From: Dyella japonica DSM 16301
GTDB taxonomy: Bacteria > Pseudomonadota > Gammaproteobacteria > Xanthomonadales > Rhodanobacteraceae
DNA length: 64,000 nt
Direction of reading: 5' to 3'
Assembly: GCF_001010355.1 (NCBI RefSeq)
Contig: NZ_JPLA01000024.1
Coordinates: forward strand, 98,798 to 162,797
A program made the position numbers and the translations under genes. The stretch's first letter is position 1; the number at the start of each line of letters is the position of its first letter. The notes under the pieces were generated by a model, which made no database searches, was not told the origin of the DNA, and saw nothing but the letters and a program-made list of their open reading frames with translations. This document shows, in pieces, positions 49,950-59,213 of the stretch.

Positions 49950-50786
49950 ATGGCATCACAGGACGCTTCCGAATACGTGTGGCCGCCGGCCGTGGCGGGA
50001 TTCGACATGCCGGCACCCTGCGTCGATGGCGAGGGCAGGGCCGAGCCGCTCATGCTTGCCTTTCTCGATGCAAGGCCCGATCACTACTGGATCGAAGCCT
50101 TTGCCGCCGAAGTCGACGAGTTCAAGGCGCTGCACCAGCTGCACGATGTGCGCATCGATGCGCGCCAGTTGGTCGTGACAGGACCCGCCGCGCAGCTGCG
50201 CAGCGTCACCAGCGACCTGCGCGACTTCGTGCATCGCGTCTCGCGCCTGAGCCTGCAACGGCGCATGCGCGAACGCCTGGCTCCTGGCTCCAGCCTCGGT
50301 GAGGGAGAAAATGCGACGACCAATCGCGATGTCGCCCTGATCGCGCGCATGCCTGGCGTGGCCGCCATCCTCGAAGCCGTATCGCGCGAAACCGGCATGC
50401 GCTTCGTCACCGTGGCCAAGGTGTCGGACACGCGATGGACCGCATGCGCGGTCTACGACGCGATCCAGTTCGGCCTGCGGGCAGGGCAGGACCTGGTGCT
50501 CGAAACCACCATCTGCAACGACATCCGCCAGCATGGCCAAACAGTCACGTTCAACCATGCGAGCACGCACCCGGTCTTTTCCAGCCATCCCACGCCGGCG
50601 CTCTACGGCTTCGAGAGTTATATCGCCGTGCCGATCTATCGTGCCTACGGAGAATTCTTCGGCACCTTGTGCGCGGTCGATCCGCAACCGCGGCAACTGG
50701 ATACCGCCACGATCCAGACGGTGGAGAGCTTCGCGCGTGCAGTTGGCGTGGAGATCGAAAGGCAGCTCTGCCTCGTCGATAGCTAG
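49950..50786 (+). CDS. GAF-domain protein
   Basis: This is a 278-aa protein. Residues ~1-95 are an unrecognised N-terminal region (MASQDASEYVWPPAVAGFDM, helical RRMRERL). Residues ~125-275 form a GAF domain: VAAILEAVSRETGMRFVTVAKVSD, CAVYDAIQFGLRAGQDLVLETTICNDI, FESYIAVPIYRAYGEFFGTLCAVDPQP and IQTVESFARAVGVEIERQL. It has no output domain, so it may sense a ligand and act through a partner. Alone between a REP cluster and the fimbrial operon. Confidence 0.85.
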   Translation: MASQDASEYVWPPAVAGFDMPAPCVDGEGRAEPLMLAFLDARPDHYWIEAFAAEVDEFKALHQLHDVRIDARQLVVTGPAAQLRSVTSDLRDFVHRVSRLSLQRRMRERLAPGSSLGEGENATTNRDVALIARMPGVAAILEAVSRETGMRFVTVAKVSDTRWTACAVYDAIQFGLRAGQDLVLETTICNDIRQHGQTVTFNHASTHPVFSSHPTPALYGFESYIAVPIYRAYGEFFGTLCAVDPQPRQLDTATIQTVESFARAVGVEIERQLCLVDS

Positions 50787-51275
50787 GCCGGCATTGCTGT
50801 CTTCGATGACGCCAATCTGTCCACGCAAAGCCGCGATGACGATGACCACCTGCGACATCGAACATCGCATCAGGTGCCATCAGAACCCTCTCAATTTTCG
50901 CGGTTAAGCAGGCTCGGATTCTCCTGGCGAAGCAGCTCTGACTTCGCCCTGCGCCCGATTGAGTTCAAGCCGCAAAGCAGATTTCTGCATACCTGACGGC
51001 ATTTGCACGCGGCGCAACACCACGCGTTGTGGCTGCCTTGGTGACGCTCGCCATGGGCGTAATGACTACTCCCAATTTGTAAGGTCTCAGTTAATTTGAG
51101 AGCGCTCTGATTCCGCTAGGCGTGCGAGCTCAGGAAGATGTAAGGCGCCAGCAAGTAGCGAATCTTTGCAGGCTGTGCGCCTTACCCATTGGTGGGTAAT
51201 CGGATCAACGAGGCGAGTACACAAGTTTCCAGCTGATCCCCCGGAAGGCAATTACATTCTCAAGGACTAAATAAA
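50787..51275. other. Upstream region of the fimbrial operon, no gene
   Basis: About 490 bp without a supported gene. It contains the palindrome AGAGCGCTCT at 51109-51118 and an inverted repeat TTACCCA-TTGG-TGGGTAA at 51182-51199, both possible operators. No invertible-element repeats flank it, so fim-type promoter inversion is not evident. Confidence 0.5.
51182..51199 (+). promoter_or_regulatory. Inverted repeat upstream of the fimbrial subunit gene
   Basis: TTACCCA and TGGGTAA with a 4-nt centre, 76 bp before the fimbrial subunit start codon. It could be a regulator site in the leader or promoter. Confidence 0.35.
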
Positions 51276-51857
51276 ATGAAGAAGACTCTTTTCTCCGCCG
51301 TTCTGGCAGCCACCTTTGGTTTCGTCGCCCTGTCCGCCAACGCGTCCGACGGCCAGATCACCTTTACCGGTGAAATCACCGACGGCACCTGCACCGTGAC
51401 CGGCGGTGCCGGCACCGACGGCGCCACCAAGGACATCACCGTCAAGATGGATAAGATCCAGGCCACCGCGCTGGCCGCCGACGGCGCCAAGGCCGGCGAC
51501 CATCCGTTCACGCTGACGGTTGCGGGCGGTTCGTCGGGCACCTGCGCCGACGGCACCAAGGTGAGCCTGCATTTCGACGGCACGGCCAGCACCACGCTCG
51601 GCGCCTCGCTGGTCAATTCGGCCACCGGCCGCCTCAAGAATCTGTCCGGCGCCGGCCAGGCAACGAATGTGGAAGTTGCCGTGCTCAACGTTGACGGTTC
51701 GCCGGTCAACATGTGGACCAGCTCGGGTTCGCCGGTCGCTACCGTTGCGGGTGGCAAGGCCACGCTCAACTACGTGTCCCAGTACGTCGCCACCGGTGGC
51801 GCTGCGACCGTGGGTCTGGTCAAGACCGCCGTGATGTACTCGGTGCAGTACAACTAA
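51276..51857 (+). CDS. Type 1 (chaperone-usher) fimbrial major subunit
   Basis: This is a 193-aa protein. Signal peptide: LFSAVLAATFGFVALSANA. The mature protein starts SDGQITFTGEITDGTCTV, the pilin signature, and holds a second Cys at ~GTCADG that forms the conserved disulfide. The C-terminal strand (VGLVKTAVMYSVQYN) is the donor strand partner region. It is first in an operon with chaperone, usher and adhesin; exported and assembled on the surface. Confidence 0.92.
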   Translation: MKKTLFSAVLAATFGFVALSANASDGQITFTGEITDGTCTVTGGAGTDGATKDITVKMDKIQATALAADGAKAGDHPFTLTVAGGSSGTCADGTKVSLHFDGTASTTLGASLVNSATGRLKNLSGAGQATNVEVAVLNVDGSPVNMWTSSGSPVATVAGGKATLNYVSQYVATGGAATVGLVKTAVMYSVQYN

Positions 51858-51950
51858 TCCTCTGCGATTGGTGCATCAAAAGGCGAGGGCGTTTAGACGC
51901 CCTCGCCACACACAACACTTCTTTGAACCATGCTTGTGCTGGAAAACGCC

Positions 51951-52694
51951 ATGAATAAGTTCGCCCGCATTACCTGCGCGCTCGCCCTTGTTATCGGTGG
52001 GGTGGGTAGTGCCTACGCAGGTATCCAGATAAACGCAACGCGTGTGATCTACCCGGCAGAACAGCGCGAAGTCACCCTCAGCATGGTCAACAACGGCACC
52101 ACGCCGTTGCTTCTGCAGTCATGGGTCGACGACGGCGACATGAAGGAAAGTCCGGAAACCACCAAGGCTCCTTTCCTGCTCACGCCGCCCATGGCACGCG
52201 TGGATGCCGGCAAGGGTCAGACGCTGCGCATCATGTTTACCGGTGCGAATCTTCCGCAGGATCGCGAGAGCGTGTTCTGGCTCAACGTGCTGGAAATCCC
52301 CGCCAAACCGAAGATCAGCGAAGGCGAGGAGTCCGGCAACTATCTGCAGTTCGCCATACGTTCGCGCATGAAGATCTTCTATCGCCCCAAAGGTTTGCCA
52401 GGCAATGCGTTCGATGCGGCCGATCAGGTCACCTGGCGCGTTGTGGCCAAAGGCAATGGCTATGAGGCGCAGTGCACTAACCCCACGGCGTTCAACGTGA
52501 ATATCGGTTCGGTGATCGCCAAAGGCTCATCCGTGCCGCAGACCATCGAATCCAAGGGCGGCATGTGTCCTGCCAAAGGCACCGCGACGCTTCCGCTCAA
52601 CGGCAACCTGGATGCTTCCGGCGGCAAGCTCACCGTCGATGTCATCAATGATTTCGGCGGCTTCGACAAACACGACGTCGCCTTTACGCGCTGA
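51951..52694 (+). CDS. Periplasmic fimbrial chaperone (PapD family)
   Basis: This is a 247-aa protein from ATG 51951 (GGAAAA upstream). Signal peptide: CALALVIGGVGSAYA. Two Ig-like domains: INATRVIYPAEQREVTLSMVNNGTTPLLLQSWVDDG and FLLTPPMARVDAGKGQTLRIMF, with VFWLNVLEIPAKP the G1/F1 strand that holds the subunit. LQFAIRSRMKIFYRPKGL is also typical. It binds subunits in the periplasm for donor-strand complementation. 93 bp after the pilin gene. Confidence 0.93.
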   Translation: MNKFARITCALALVIGGVGSAYAGIQINATRVIYPAEQREVTLSMVNNGTTPLLLQSWVDDGDMKESPETTKAPFLLTPPMARVDAGKGQTLRIMFTGANLPQDRESVFWLNVLEIPAKPKISEGEESGNYLQFAIRSRMKIFYRPKGLPGNAFDAADQVTWRVVAKGNGYEAQCTNPTAFNVNIGSVIAKGSSVPQTIESKGGMCPAKGTATLPLNGNLDASGGKLTVDVINDFGGFDKHDVAFTR

Positions 52695-52891
52695 TTCGCT
52701 GATGCGCAGTGGGCCTCAGGAAGAGCGCACGTCTTAGCGATCATCGGCTAGTCCATCTCTTCTTGTCTTGAAGCGCCTACGACAGGTGCTCGGGATGGTT
52801 CGCCCTAAATTTGGCTGGAAATCATGGTTCGGTGAGCAAGGATCGTCACCGTCAACCGCCTGACAACGTTTAGCTTAGGCATTGCTTCACT

Positions 52892-55698
52892 ATGGATAAC
52901 GAACGCCCGAACAATTTGGATGGCTTGCAGCGCAAGCAGCTCGCCATGCTGGTCGCCGTCTCGCTGGGCCTGCTGCCCAGCCTGGGCTGGAGCGCGGCCA
53001 GTCCTGCCGCGGCGAGCCCTGCCGTTGACCCTGCGGCTGGTGGCGCGGTTGAGTTCAATAGCGCATTCACCAGTGGCTCGAAGAACGTGGACGTCTCGCG
53101 TTTCGAGAGGGGAAACCCCGTATTGGCGGGCGTCTATCGCGTTGACATCTACGTCAACGACATCCGCATGGCGGTGCAGGACGTCACATTTGTTGCGGTC
53201 GATGGCAGTGACATCGCCCGCCCGTGCTTCTCGTACGAGATGCTGGTCAGCATGGGCGTGGATGTTGCCAAGCTCGATCCGGCGGTGGTCCATCCCGGCA
53301 ATGCCTGCATCGGCATCGAGGCGGTCAGCCCTGACGCCCACGCAACGATGGATACGGGCACCTTGCACCTGGACGTGTCGATACCCCAGGCCTCGTTGAA
53401 CCGTCGCGCGCGCGGCTATGTCAGCCCGGATCTATGGGATCAGGGCGAAACCGCGTTCGTTGCCAGCTACAACTTCAACGCGTACTCCAGCAAGCAGGAC
53501 TATCCCAATGGTCGCGGCCTGGGCGCGGGTACCGCGTTGGGGGCCGACGGCAACCAGATCACCGTGCAGAACGGCGATCATTATGCGCTGGCCTCCGACG
53601 GCACCTATCGCGCCAATGCCGACGGCAATTACATGTTGTCCACCGGCGGCGCGTACGTACCCGTCATCAAGGACAGCTTTGCGGCCCGTAGCGGCAGCAA
53701 CAGCAGCAACATCAATGCCTATCTGGGCGTCAATCTCGGATTGAACGTCGGCGGATGGCGCCTGCGCAGCCAGGAAAACATCACCTGGGACCAGAACACC
53801 GGTCGCACGCACTACAACAACGTCAACACCACGGCCTCGCACGACATCGACCTGTGGAAGGCGCAGCTCACCATCGGTGACAGCTACACCCAGGGCGTCA
53901 TTTTGACTCGACGTCGTTCCGCGGCCTTACCATGTACAGTGACGACCGCATGCTGCCCGATTCGCAGCAGGGTTACGCGCCGACGGTGCGCGGCGTTGCG
54001 AATACGCAGGCCCGTGTGGAAGTGCGCCAGAACGGCAACCTGCTGTACGAAACCACGGTCGCGCCGGGTCCGTTCGTCATCAATGACCTCTACGCCACCG
54101 GTTACGGCGGCGACATCAGCGTGATCGTCCACGAAGCGGACGGCAGCATTCATTCGTTCGTCGTGCCGTACGCGTCGGTCCCGATGCTGTTGCGTCCGGG
54201 CATGGATCGCTGGGTGATCACCAATGGCCAGGTCCGCAACGACTCGCTGTTGAATGGCAAGCCGTACTTCGTCGAAGGCACCTACCAGCGCGGCATCAAC
54301 AACTGGCTGACGGTCTACGGCGGCGTGCAGTCGACCTATCGTGCCCTTTACAAGAGCTACCTGGTGGGTGCGGCAGTCAATACACCCGCTGGTGCGTTCG
54401 GTGTCGATATCACCAATTCGCACACCAATTTCACGGGCGCCGAATCGCTGTCCGGCTACAGCGCGCGCCTGTCTTACGCGAAGAACGTGCCTACCTACGG
54501 CACCACCTTCGCGGTGGCCGCCTATCGCTATTCGAACGCGGATTATCTCTCACTGCAGGATGCGGTGCAGGGCCAGGACACGCTGACCACCCTGCGCAGC
54601 CACGACGTGAACGTGGGTGTGCCCTACCGTTCCAAACAGCGCCTCCAGGTTACGCTCAACCAGGACTTTGGCGACAAGAAGGGCCAGCTGTATTTCAACG
54701 GCTCGCGCAATACCTACTGGAACAATGCGTCCACCGCGACCACCTACCAGGTGGGCTACACCAATGCCTGGCGCAGCATCAACTACAGCGTGACGGGCAG
54801 CCGAACCTATTCGTCCAGCCCCATCTACGCGGGCAGCCGCTACGACAACCAGTTCGGCGTCAACGTCACCATCCCGTTGGGCGCGCCCTCGCGCAACCGC
54901 CCCAGCCTCACGCTGTCGTCCACGCACAGCGACTACGCCGGCAATTCGGATCGTGCCATCGTCACCGGCAGCTTTGGCGATCGCAGCCAGTACAACTACA
55001 ACGCCAGCGCGAGCTACGACGATCAGAACGGCGCGCAGACGACGGGCAGCGCAAGTCTGGGCTGGCAGGCGCCGTACGCCAACCTCAACGCCAACTACTC
55101 CTACGCCAGTCGCTACCAGCAGGGTGGCGTCAGCGCTTCGGGTGGTGTGGTCGTGCATCCGGGCGGTGTGACGTTGGCACCGTCGCTGAGTCTCGATAGC
55201 CCGATTGCGATCGTCGAAGCACCTGACGCCAAGGGCGCACTGATCAGCAGTAACGGCCAGTCCAGGATCGACCGTCGCGGCTATGCGGTAGCCACGGGTC
55301 TCATGCCTTACCGCATGAACGACGTGACGCTTGACCCGCTGGGCACGTCGATGGACGTGGAGCTGCAGACCACGCGTCAGCAGACCGCGCCGCGTGCCGG
55401 TGCCGTGATCCCACTGAAGTTCAAGACGGTGTCCGGTCGCGCCGTGATGATTCGTGCGACGCAGGGCAATGGCGAAGTGTTGCCGTTTGGTGCGGACGTG
55501 CTCAACGAGAAGGGCGACACCGTGGGCATGGTCGGCCAGGGCGGCCAGTTGTTTGTGCGCGGCGCGGAAGACGGCGGCACCTTGCTGGTGCGCTGGGGCG
55601 ATGACGAGGCCAAGCAGTGCAAGGTCAGCTATCAGTTGCCGGCGCGCGAGAAGGGCGAAAGTGCGGCCGTGCAAGCCATCGATGCGGTATGCCGCTGA
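52892..55698 (+). pseudogene. Fimbrial outer-membrane usher, single-base frameshift
   Basis: The first part (from ATG 52892) has a signal segment (LAMLVAVSLGLLPSLGWSA) and the usher N-domain: VEFNSAFTSGSKNVDVSRFERGNPVLAGVYRVDIYVND. It reads to LWKAQLTIGDSYTQGV, where the frame breaks at the TTTT run 53901-53904. The +1 frame continues FDSTSFRGLTMYSDDRMLPD and runs to 55698 with the plug, barrel and C-terminal domains (RGYAVATGLMPYRMNDV). A missing T in GTCAT(T)TTTGAC explains it. It may be a true mutation, a phase-variable tract or a sequence error. Total length would be ~935 aa, larger than common ushers (~830). Confidence 0.85.
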
Positions 55699-55752
55699 TT
55701 AGCGGATGACTCAACTCACGCCTCACGACTGTGAGGCATCGAGGACATGGAA

Positions 55753-56913
55753 ATGACTACGTTGAATGATACAAACACGAAGCCTTGCCGAAACATTTTC
55801 ATGCAGCTGCTTGCGTTCATGCTTTTGTTGCTCGGCAGCCATAGCGCGATGGCGGCGGCGTGTTCCGGCGGCGGCGGGACCTACGCGATCAACCTGCCCG
55901 CGACGATCGTCGTTCCGCGCGACCTCGCAGTGGGTCAGCCAATCACACCCTGGATCCTTGGATCAGGCATTGCAAGCTATTCGTGCCCTTACCCCAATGT
56001 CTATACTTACTATGCTCGCGGCACGGCCGGGCAAAAACCGAGTATCGCGCCGGCAGGGACAACCTATAGCGACAATACCTATCCTTCCTACACCGGATAC
56101 TACAATCTTTACAGTACTGGCGTGGCGGGTATCGGTATGGCGGTCATGTATATCTCCAAAAGCGATAATGGCGGATATGGCTGCAGCAGTACCCGCTATT
56201 ACGATCTTAGCCAACAAACACCCAACACCACTACCGGCTGGACAGGTGCGCCCTGTTACACCAGGGTGTATCAAGGCCAACCGGTTACAGGCAGCTTTAG
56301 CGGTCAAGCCGCCGTGCGGCTAGTACGCATTGCCGGGCCAATGGCGAGCGGTGGCAGGACTTACGCTGGTTCGTTGACTCAGGTATGTGCTGTGGCAGGC
56401 GGACCGTATAGCACCGGATCAGGCGTGGTCCCTCTGGACTCTGCTCCATGCGCCAGCTTCAATATTACGTCGGCGACCATTCAAGCAGCCGCCTGCACGA
56501 CCCCCGATGTGCTGGTGGATCTGGGCTCTCACAATGTGAACGATACCGACTTGGCCAATATCGGCTCCACGACGACGCCCGTTGCCGTCAATATCAAACT
56601 CAATAATTGTCCGGCTGGCATGAATGCTATCCAGTATCGTATCGAGCCGAAGACGACGGTGGTCAACCAGGCGTTGTCCGTGGTGTCGCTCGATGGCAAT
56701 GCCTCGGCGTCTGGGGTAGGCGTGCAGCTACTCAATAGCGCAGGCACCGCGCCATTCGCGCTGAGCACGACCACGTTCCAGACATTTAGCGGCTACAACC
56801 CCAGCACCGGTGGCAACTACGTCATTCCCTTGAAGGCACGCTACTACCGAACTGGTGTTCTCAAGCCTGGCACGGCGACCTCATCGATGGTGTTCACCAT
56901 GCAGTATTTGTAA
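55753..56913 (+). CDS. Fimbrial tip adhesin / minor subunit
   Basis: This is a 386-aa protein from ATG 55753 (GAGG 8 nt upstream); ATG 55747 is two codons earlier. Signal peptide: LAFMLLLLGSHSAMA. The N-terminal ~220 residues are a Tyr/Gly/Ser-rich lectin-like domain with several Cys (SYSCPYPNVYTYYARG, GYGCSSTRYYD). The C-terminal pilin domain begins ACTTPDVLVDLGSHNVNDTD and ends SSMVFTMQYL. This two-domain layout is that of adhesins. Lower GC in the lectin part suggests diversification. Confidence 0.88.
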   Translation: MTTLNDTNTKPCRNIFMQLLAFMLLLLGSHSAMAAACSGGGGTYAINLPATIVVPRDLAVGQPITPWILGSGIASYSCPYPNVYTYYARGTAGQKPSIAPAGTTYSDNTYPSYTGYYNLYSTGVAGIGMAVMYISKSDNGGYGCSSTRYYDLSQQTPNTTTGWTGAPCYTRVYQGQPVTGSFSGQAAVRLVRIAGPMASGGRTYAGSLTQVCAVAGGPYSTGSGVVPLDSAPCASFNITSATIQAAACTTPDVLVDLGSHNVNDTDLANIGSTTTPVAVNIKLNNCPAGMNAIQYRIEPKTTVVNQALSVVSLDGNASASGVGVQLLNSAGTAPFALSTTTFQTFSGYNPSTGGNYVIPLKARYYRTGVLKPGTATSSMVFTMQYL

Positions 56914-56968
56914 GCCGTCACTAATTTGAAAAGGTGTCAGGGTCAATTCCTGGCGTCTTTTCCAACGG

Positions 56969-56997
56969 GAGGATCGCTGATGCGATCCTCTTTTTTT
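56969..56997 (+). terminator. Intrinsic terminator of the fimbrial operon
   Basis: GAGGATCGC and GCGATCCTC form a 9-bp stem with a 4-nt loop, followed by TTTTTTT. It lies 55 bp after the adhesin stop. Confidence 0.92.
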
Positions 56998-57172
56998 ACT
57001 GGCAATGCGGCTGGAGATGATGATCTACACCATTTTTCGACACGCAGCTCACGACGACAATTGGCTTTAACACGTTTCGTCCGCACATGCGATTCATCCT
57101 ACCGCAAGGAATTGAAAGGCAAACTCGGGCTGGTAATGAATCCGGCCTTGTGCCTTGTACGGAGATCGACCC

Positions 57173-57463
57173 ATGCGCCATTCTTCCTTGCTCCTGGCCG
57201 CTTCCCTAGCGCTTGTCCTGAGCTCGCACGCCTTTGCTTCCGATCGACCCGACCCCGGCAAATTGACCACGCATTGCCTGGATGCCGCCGCGAAGAAATT
57301 CGATGTGAAGAACGACTACATCCAGCTGCAGCCGATCCAACCTGCTGACGCTGGCTACACCATCGCCGGCGTCGCTGATGCGGGCATGGATGGCAAGAAG
57401 AGTTTCACCTGCCAGTTCGACAAGAAGGGCAAGCTGGCCAATCTCGTGCCCGAAGGCAAATAA
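57173..57463 (+). CDS. Small exported hypothetical protein
   Basis: This is a 96-aa protein from ATG 57173 (GGAGAT upstream). Signal peptide: LLLAASLALVLSSHAFA. The mature part has two Cys (LTTHCLDAAAKKFDV, SFTCQFDKKGKL) that could form a disulfide, and a small alpha/beta appearance. I do not recognise the family. It stands alone after the fimbrial terminator. Confidence 0.7.
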   Translation: MRHSSLLLAASLALVLSSHAFASDRPDPGKLTTHCLDAAAKKFDVKNDYIQLQPIQPADAGYTIAGVADAGMDGKKSFTCQFDKKGKLANLVPEGK

Positions 57464-57593
57464 GCCGACGAAGAGTGGCCGCGCGCAGGGCGCGGCCACC
57501 GATCAAGCGACAGCTCATTGACGTCACGCGGCGTAGCATGCGTCGGCGTGCCAGGAATGCCCGGCACCTCGTGTTTCCTCTGGGAGATGACAT

Positions 57594-57839
57594 ATGCCTG
57601 CGCCTGCCAAACTGAGCTTCGCCAGCGATATCCTGCCCATGTTCACGGGCATGGATGTCGCCCATATGATCAAGAGCATGGATCTGGGTGATCGCGACAG
57701 CGTCTTCCAGCATGCCGACGCAATCTATAAGTCGGTGGTCAGTGGTCACATGCCGCCGGCATCGTGCGGCGAGCCTCGCTGGACCGAGGACATGTGCGCG
57801 AAGTTCAAGCAATGGCAGGAGCAGGGTGGCGAGCCGTAA
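57594..57839 (+). CDS. Small hypothetical protein with cytochrome-c-like C terminus but no heme motif
   Basis: This is an 81-aa protein: LSFASDILPMFTGMDVAHMIKSMDLGDRDSVFQHADAIYKSVVSGHMPPASCGEPRW and a charged tail. GxMPP..C....W is like the axial Met region of c-type cytochromes, but CxxCH is missing. It may be a stand-alone regulatory or scaffold protein. It lies 79 bp before the DUF5996 gene. Confidence 0.65.
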   Translation: MPAPAKLSFASDILPMFTGMDVAHMIKSMDLGDRDSVFQHADAIYKSVVSGHMPPASCGEPRWTEDMCAKFKQWQEQGGEP

Positions 57840-57918
57840 TTCGCCGTAGCGGTCGACCGGGCAACGCTGCGATGTCTCGTTGCCATCGATGTCTCGCCCT
57901 TCCGATAAGGACGCTGCC

Positions 57919-58836
57919 ATGTCTGTCCCTAGCGATAGCCATCTCGACCCGTGGCCCGCACTTTCCTATCCGGACTTTGCCGGCACGCAGTATTTGCTGC
58001 ATATGGGCCTGCAGGCCGTCGGCAAGTTGAAGCTCAAGGCGCCGTTTCAGCCGCAATGGTCCGCCATCGTGATCGCGATGAGTGCGCGGGGATTGACCAC
58101 TGGGCCGATCGACCATGTGGGAGGTGCGTATGAGATCAACATCGACCTGATCTCTCACGAGCTGATCGGCGTCACCAGCTGGGGCAGGGTGGAGCGCTTC
58201 AAGCTGGCGTCCATGTCGGTGGCGGAGTTTGTGCAACGTCTCTTCGATCTACTGCAAAAGTTGGGCGTGGACGTATCGATCAACCTGATGCCGCAGGAAG
58301 TGGCCAACCCCATTGCTTTCGACCAGGATAAGGAGCGCCGCCCCTACGAACCTGCCTTGGCCCATGATTGGTGGCGCATCATGCTGAGCACGCAGCGCGT
58401 GATGCAGGTGTTCAGAGGTGCTTTCGAAGGCAAGACGCAGCCCATCGGCCTGATGTGGGGGACGCTGGACATCCGCGATGTGATGTACAACGGCAAGCCC
58501 GTTGCACCTCCGCCGAAGTCCGACTACATCCGGCGCAATGCGATGAACGCCGAGCTGATCGAGATGGGCTGGTGGGCTGGCAGCGCCGCCTATCCCAAGC
58601 CGGCGTTCTATTCGTTTACCTACCCGCAACCTGCGGGCATCGAAGACGCACACATCAGCCCTGCAAGCGCCCGTTGGGATTCGGCAATGGGCGAGTTCAT
58701 TCTGGATTACGACGATCTGCGCCAGTCGAAAGACCCGGATGGCGATCTGCTGTCGTTCTTTCGTACTGCCTACAACGCCGGTGCTGAGCGTGCGGGTTGG
58801 GATAGCAAGCTGATGGGGAGTGGAAAACCTGTTTAG
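57919..58836 (+). CDS. DUF5996-family protein
   Basis: This is a 305-aa protein from ATG 57919 (AAGGA 7 nt upstream). Family motifs: WPALSYPDFAGTQYLLHMGLQAVGKLKL, IVIAMSARGLTTGPI, YEINIDLISHELIGVTSWG, RRPYEPALAHDWWRIMLSTQRVMQVFRGAFEGKTQP and GLMWGTLDIRDVMYNGKP. It ends with an EFILDYDDLRQSKDP stretch. Cytosolic, of unknown function. It is close to the 81-aa gene, which could be its partner. Confidence 0.88.
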   Translation: MSVPSDSHLDPWPALSYPDFAGTQYLLHMGLQAVGKLKLKAPFQPQWSAIVIAMSARGLTTGPIDHVGGAYEINIDLISHELIGVTSWGRVERFKLASMSVAEFVQRLFDLLQKLGVDVSINLMPQEVANPIAFDQDKERRPYEPALAHDWWRIMLSTQRVMQVFRGAFEGKTQPIGLMWGTLDIRDVMYNGKPVAPPPKSDYIRRNAMNAELIEMGWWAGSAAYPKPAFYSFTYPQPAGIEDAHISPASARWDSAMGEFILDYDDLRQSKDPDGDLLSFFRTAYNAGAERAGWDSKLMGSGKPV

Positions 58837-59213
58837 CCATCGCGGGACACTAGCCACTAAGCTCGGGCCGCAACGGCATGCAGCAGTTAAGTCCACTTTG
58901 GTTGTTGCATTGACAGGCTTCGGACGCTAGCCGGCACTAGTGCATTCCGATTGATCATGATCACACGCCTACCTATGTAGTTCTGCGTGGTTTGCACTCC
59001 GTAGTGCATGCGTTGCCTTCTGCAAGGCCCGGGAGTCGGCATCAATCGCAGGCACGCGCATGCATGACATGCTCGCTTCGCGACCGATTCACGCGATGTC
59101 GCCGACAATCGCCGGCGCAGGCCGGGGTAGAAGACTCCCCCTGCATTCTCTGGACACTGCAATCACTGCAGACGCGGTTCGACCTTTATCGCCCGTACAA
59201 GGGAGTGGTCGTC
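58837..59213. other. Upstream region of the amino-acid decarboxylase gene, no gene
   Basis: About 377 bp. A perfect 12-bp palindrome TGATCATGATCA lies at 58952-58963, a candidate operator. The in-frame extension of the decarboxylase frame here has no ribosome site. Confidence 0.5.
58952..58963. promoter_or_regulatory. Palindrome upstream of decarboxylase gene
   Basis: TGATCATGATCA is a perfect 12-bp palindrome 250 bp before the decarboxylase start codon. It is a candidate site for an acid-stress or amino-acid regulator. Confidence 0.35.

Noticed and set aside
50787..51275. Invertible fim-type promoter element
   Set aside because: No inverted repeats at both ends of a segment and no recombinase gene nearby.
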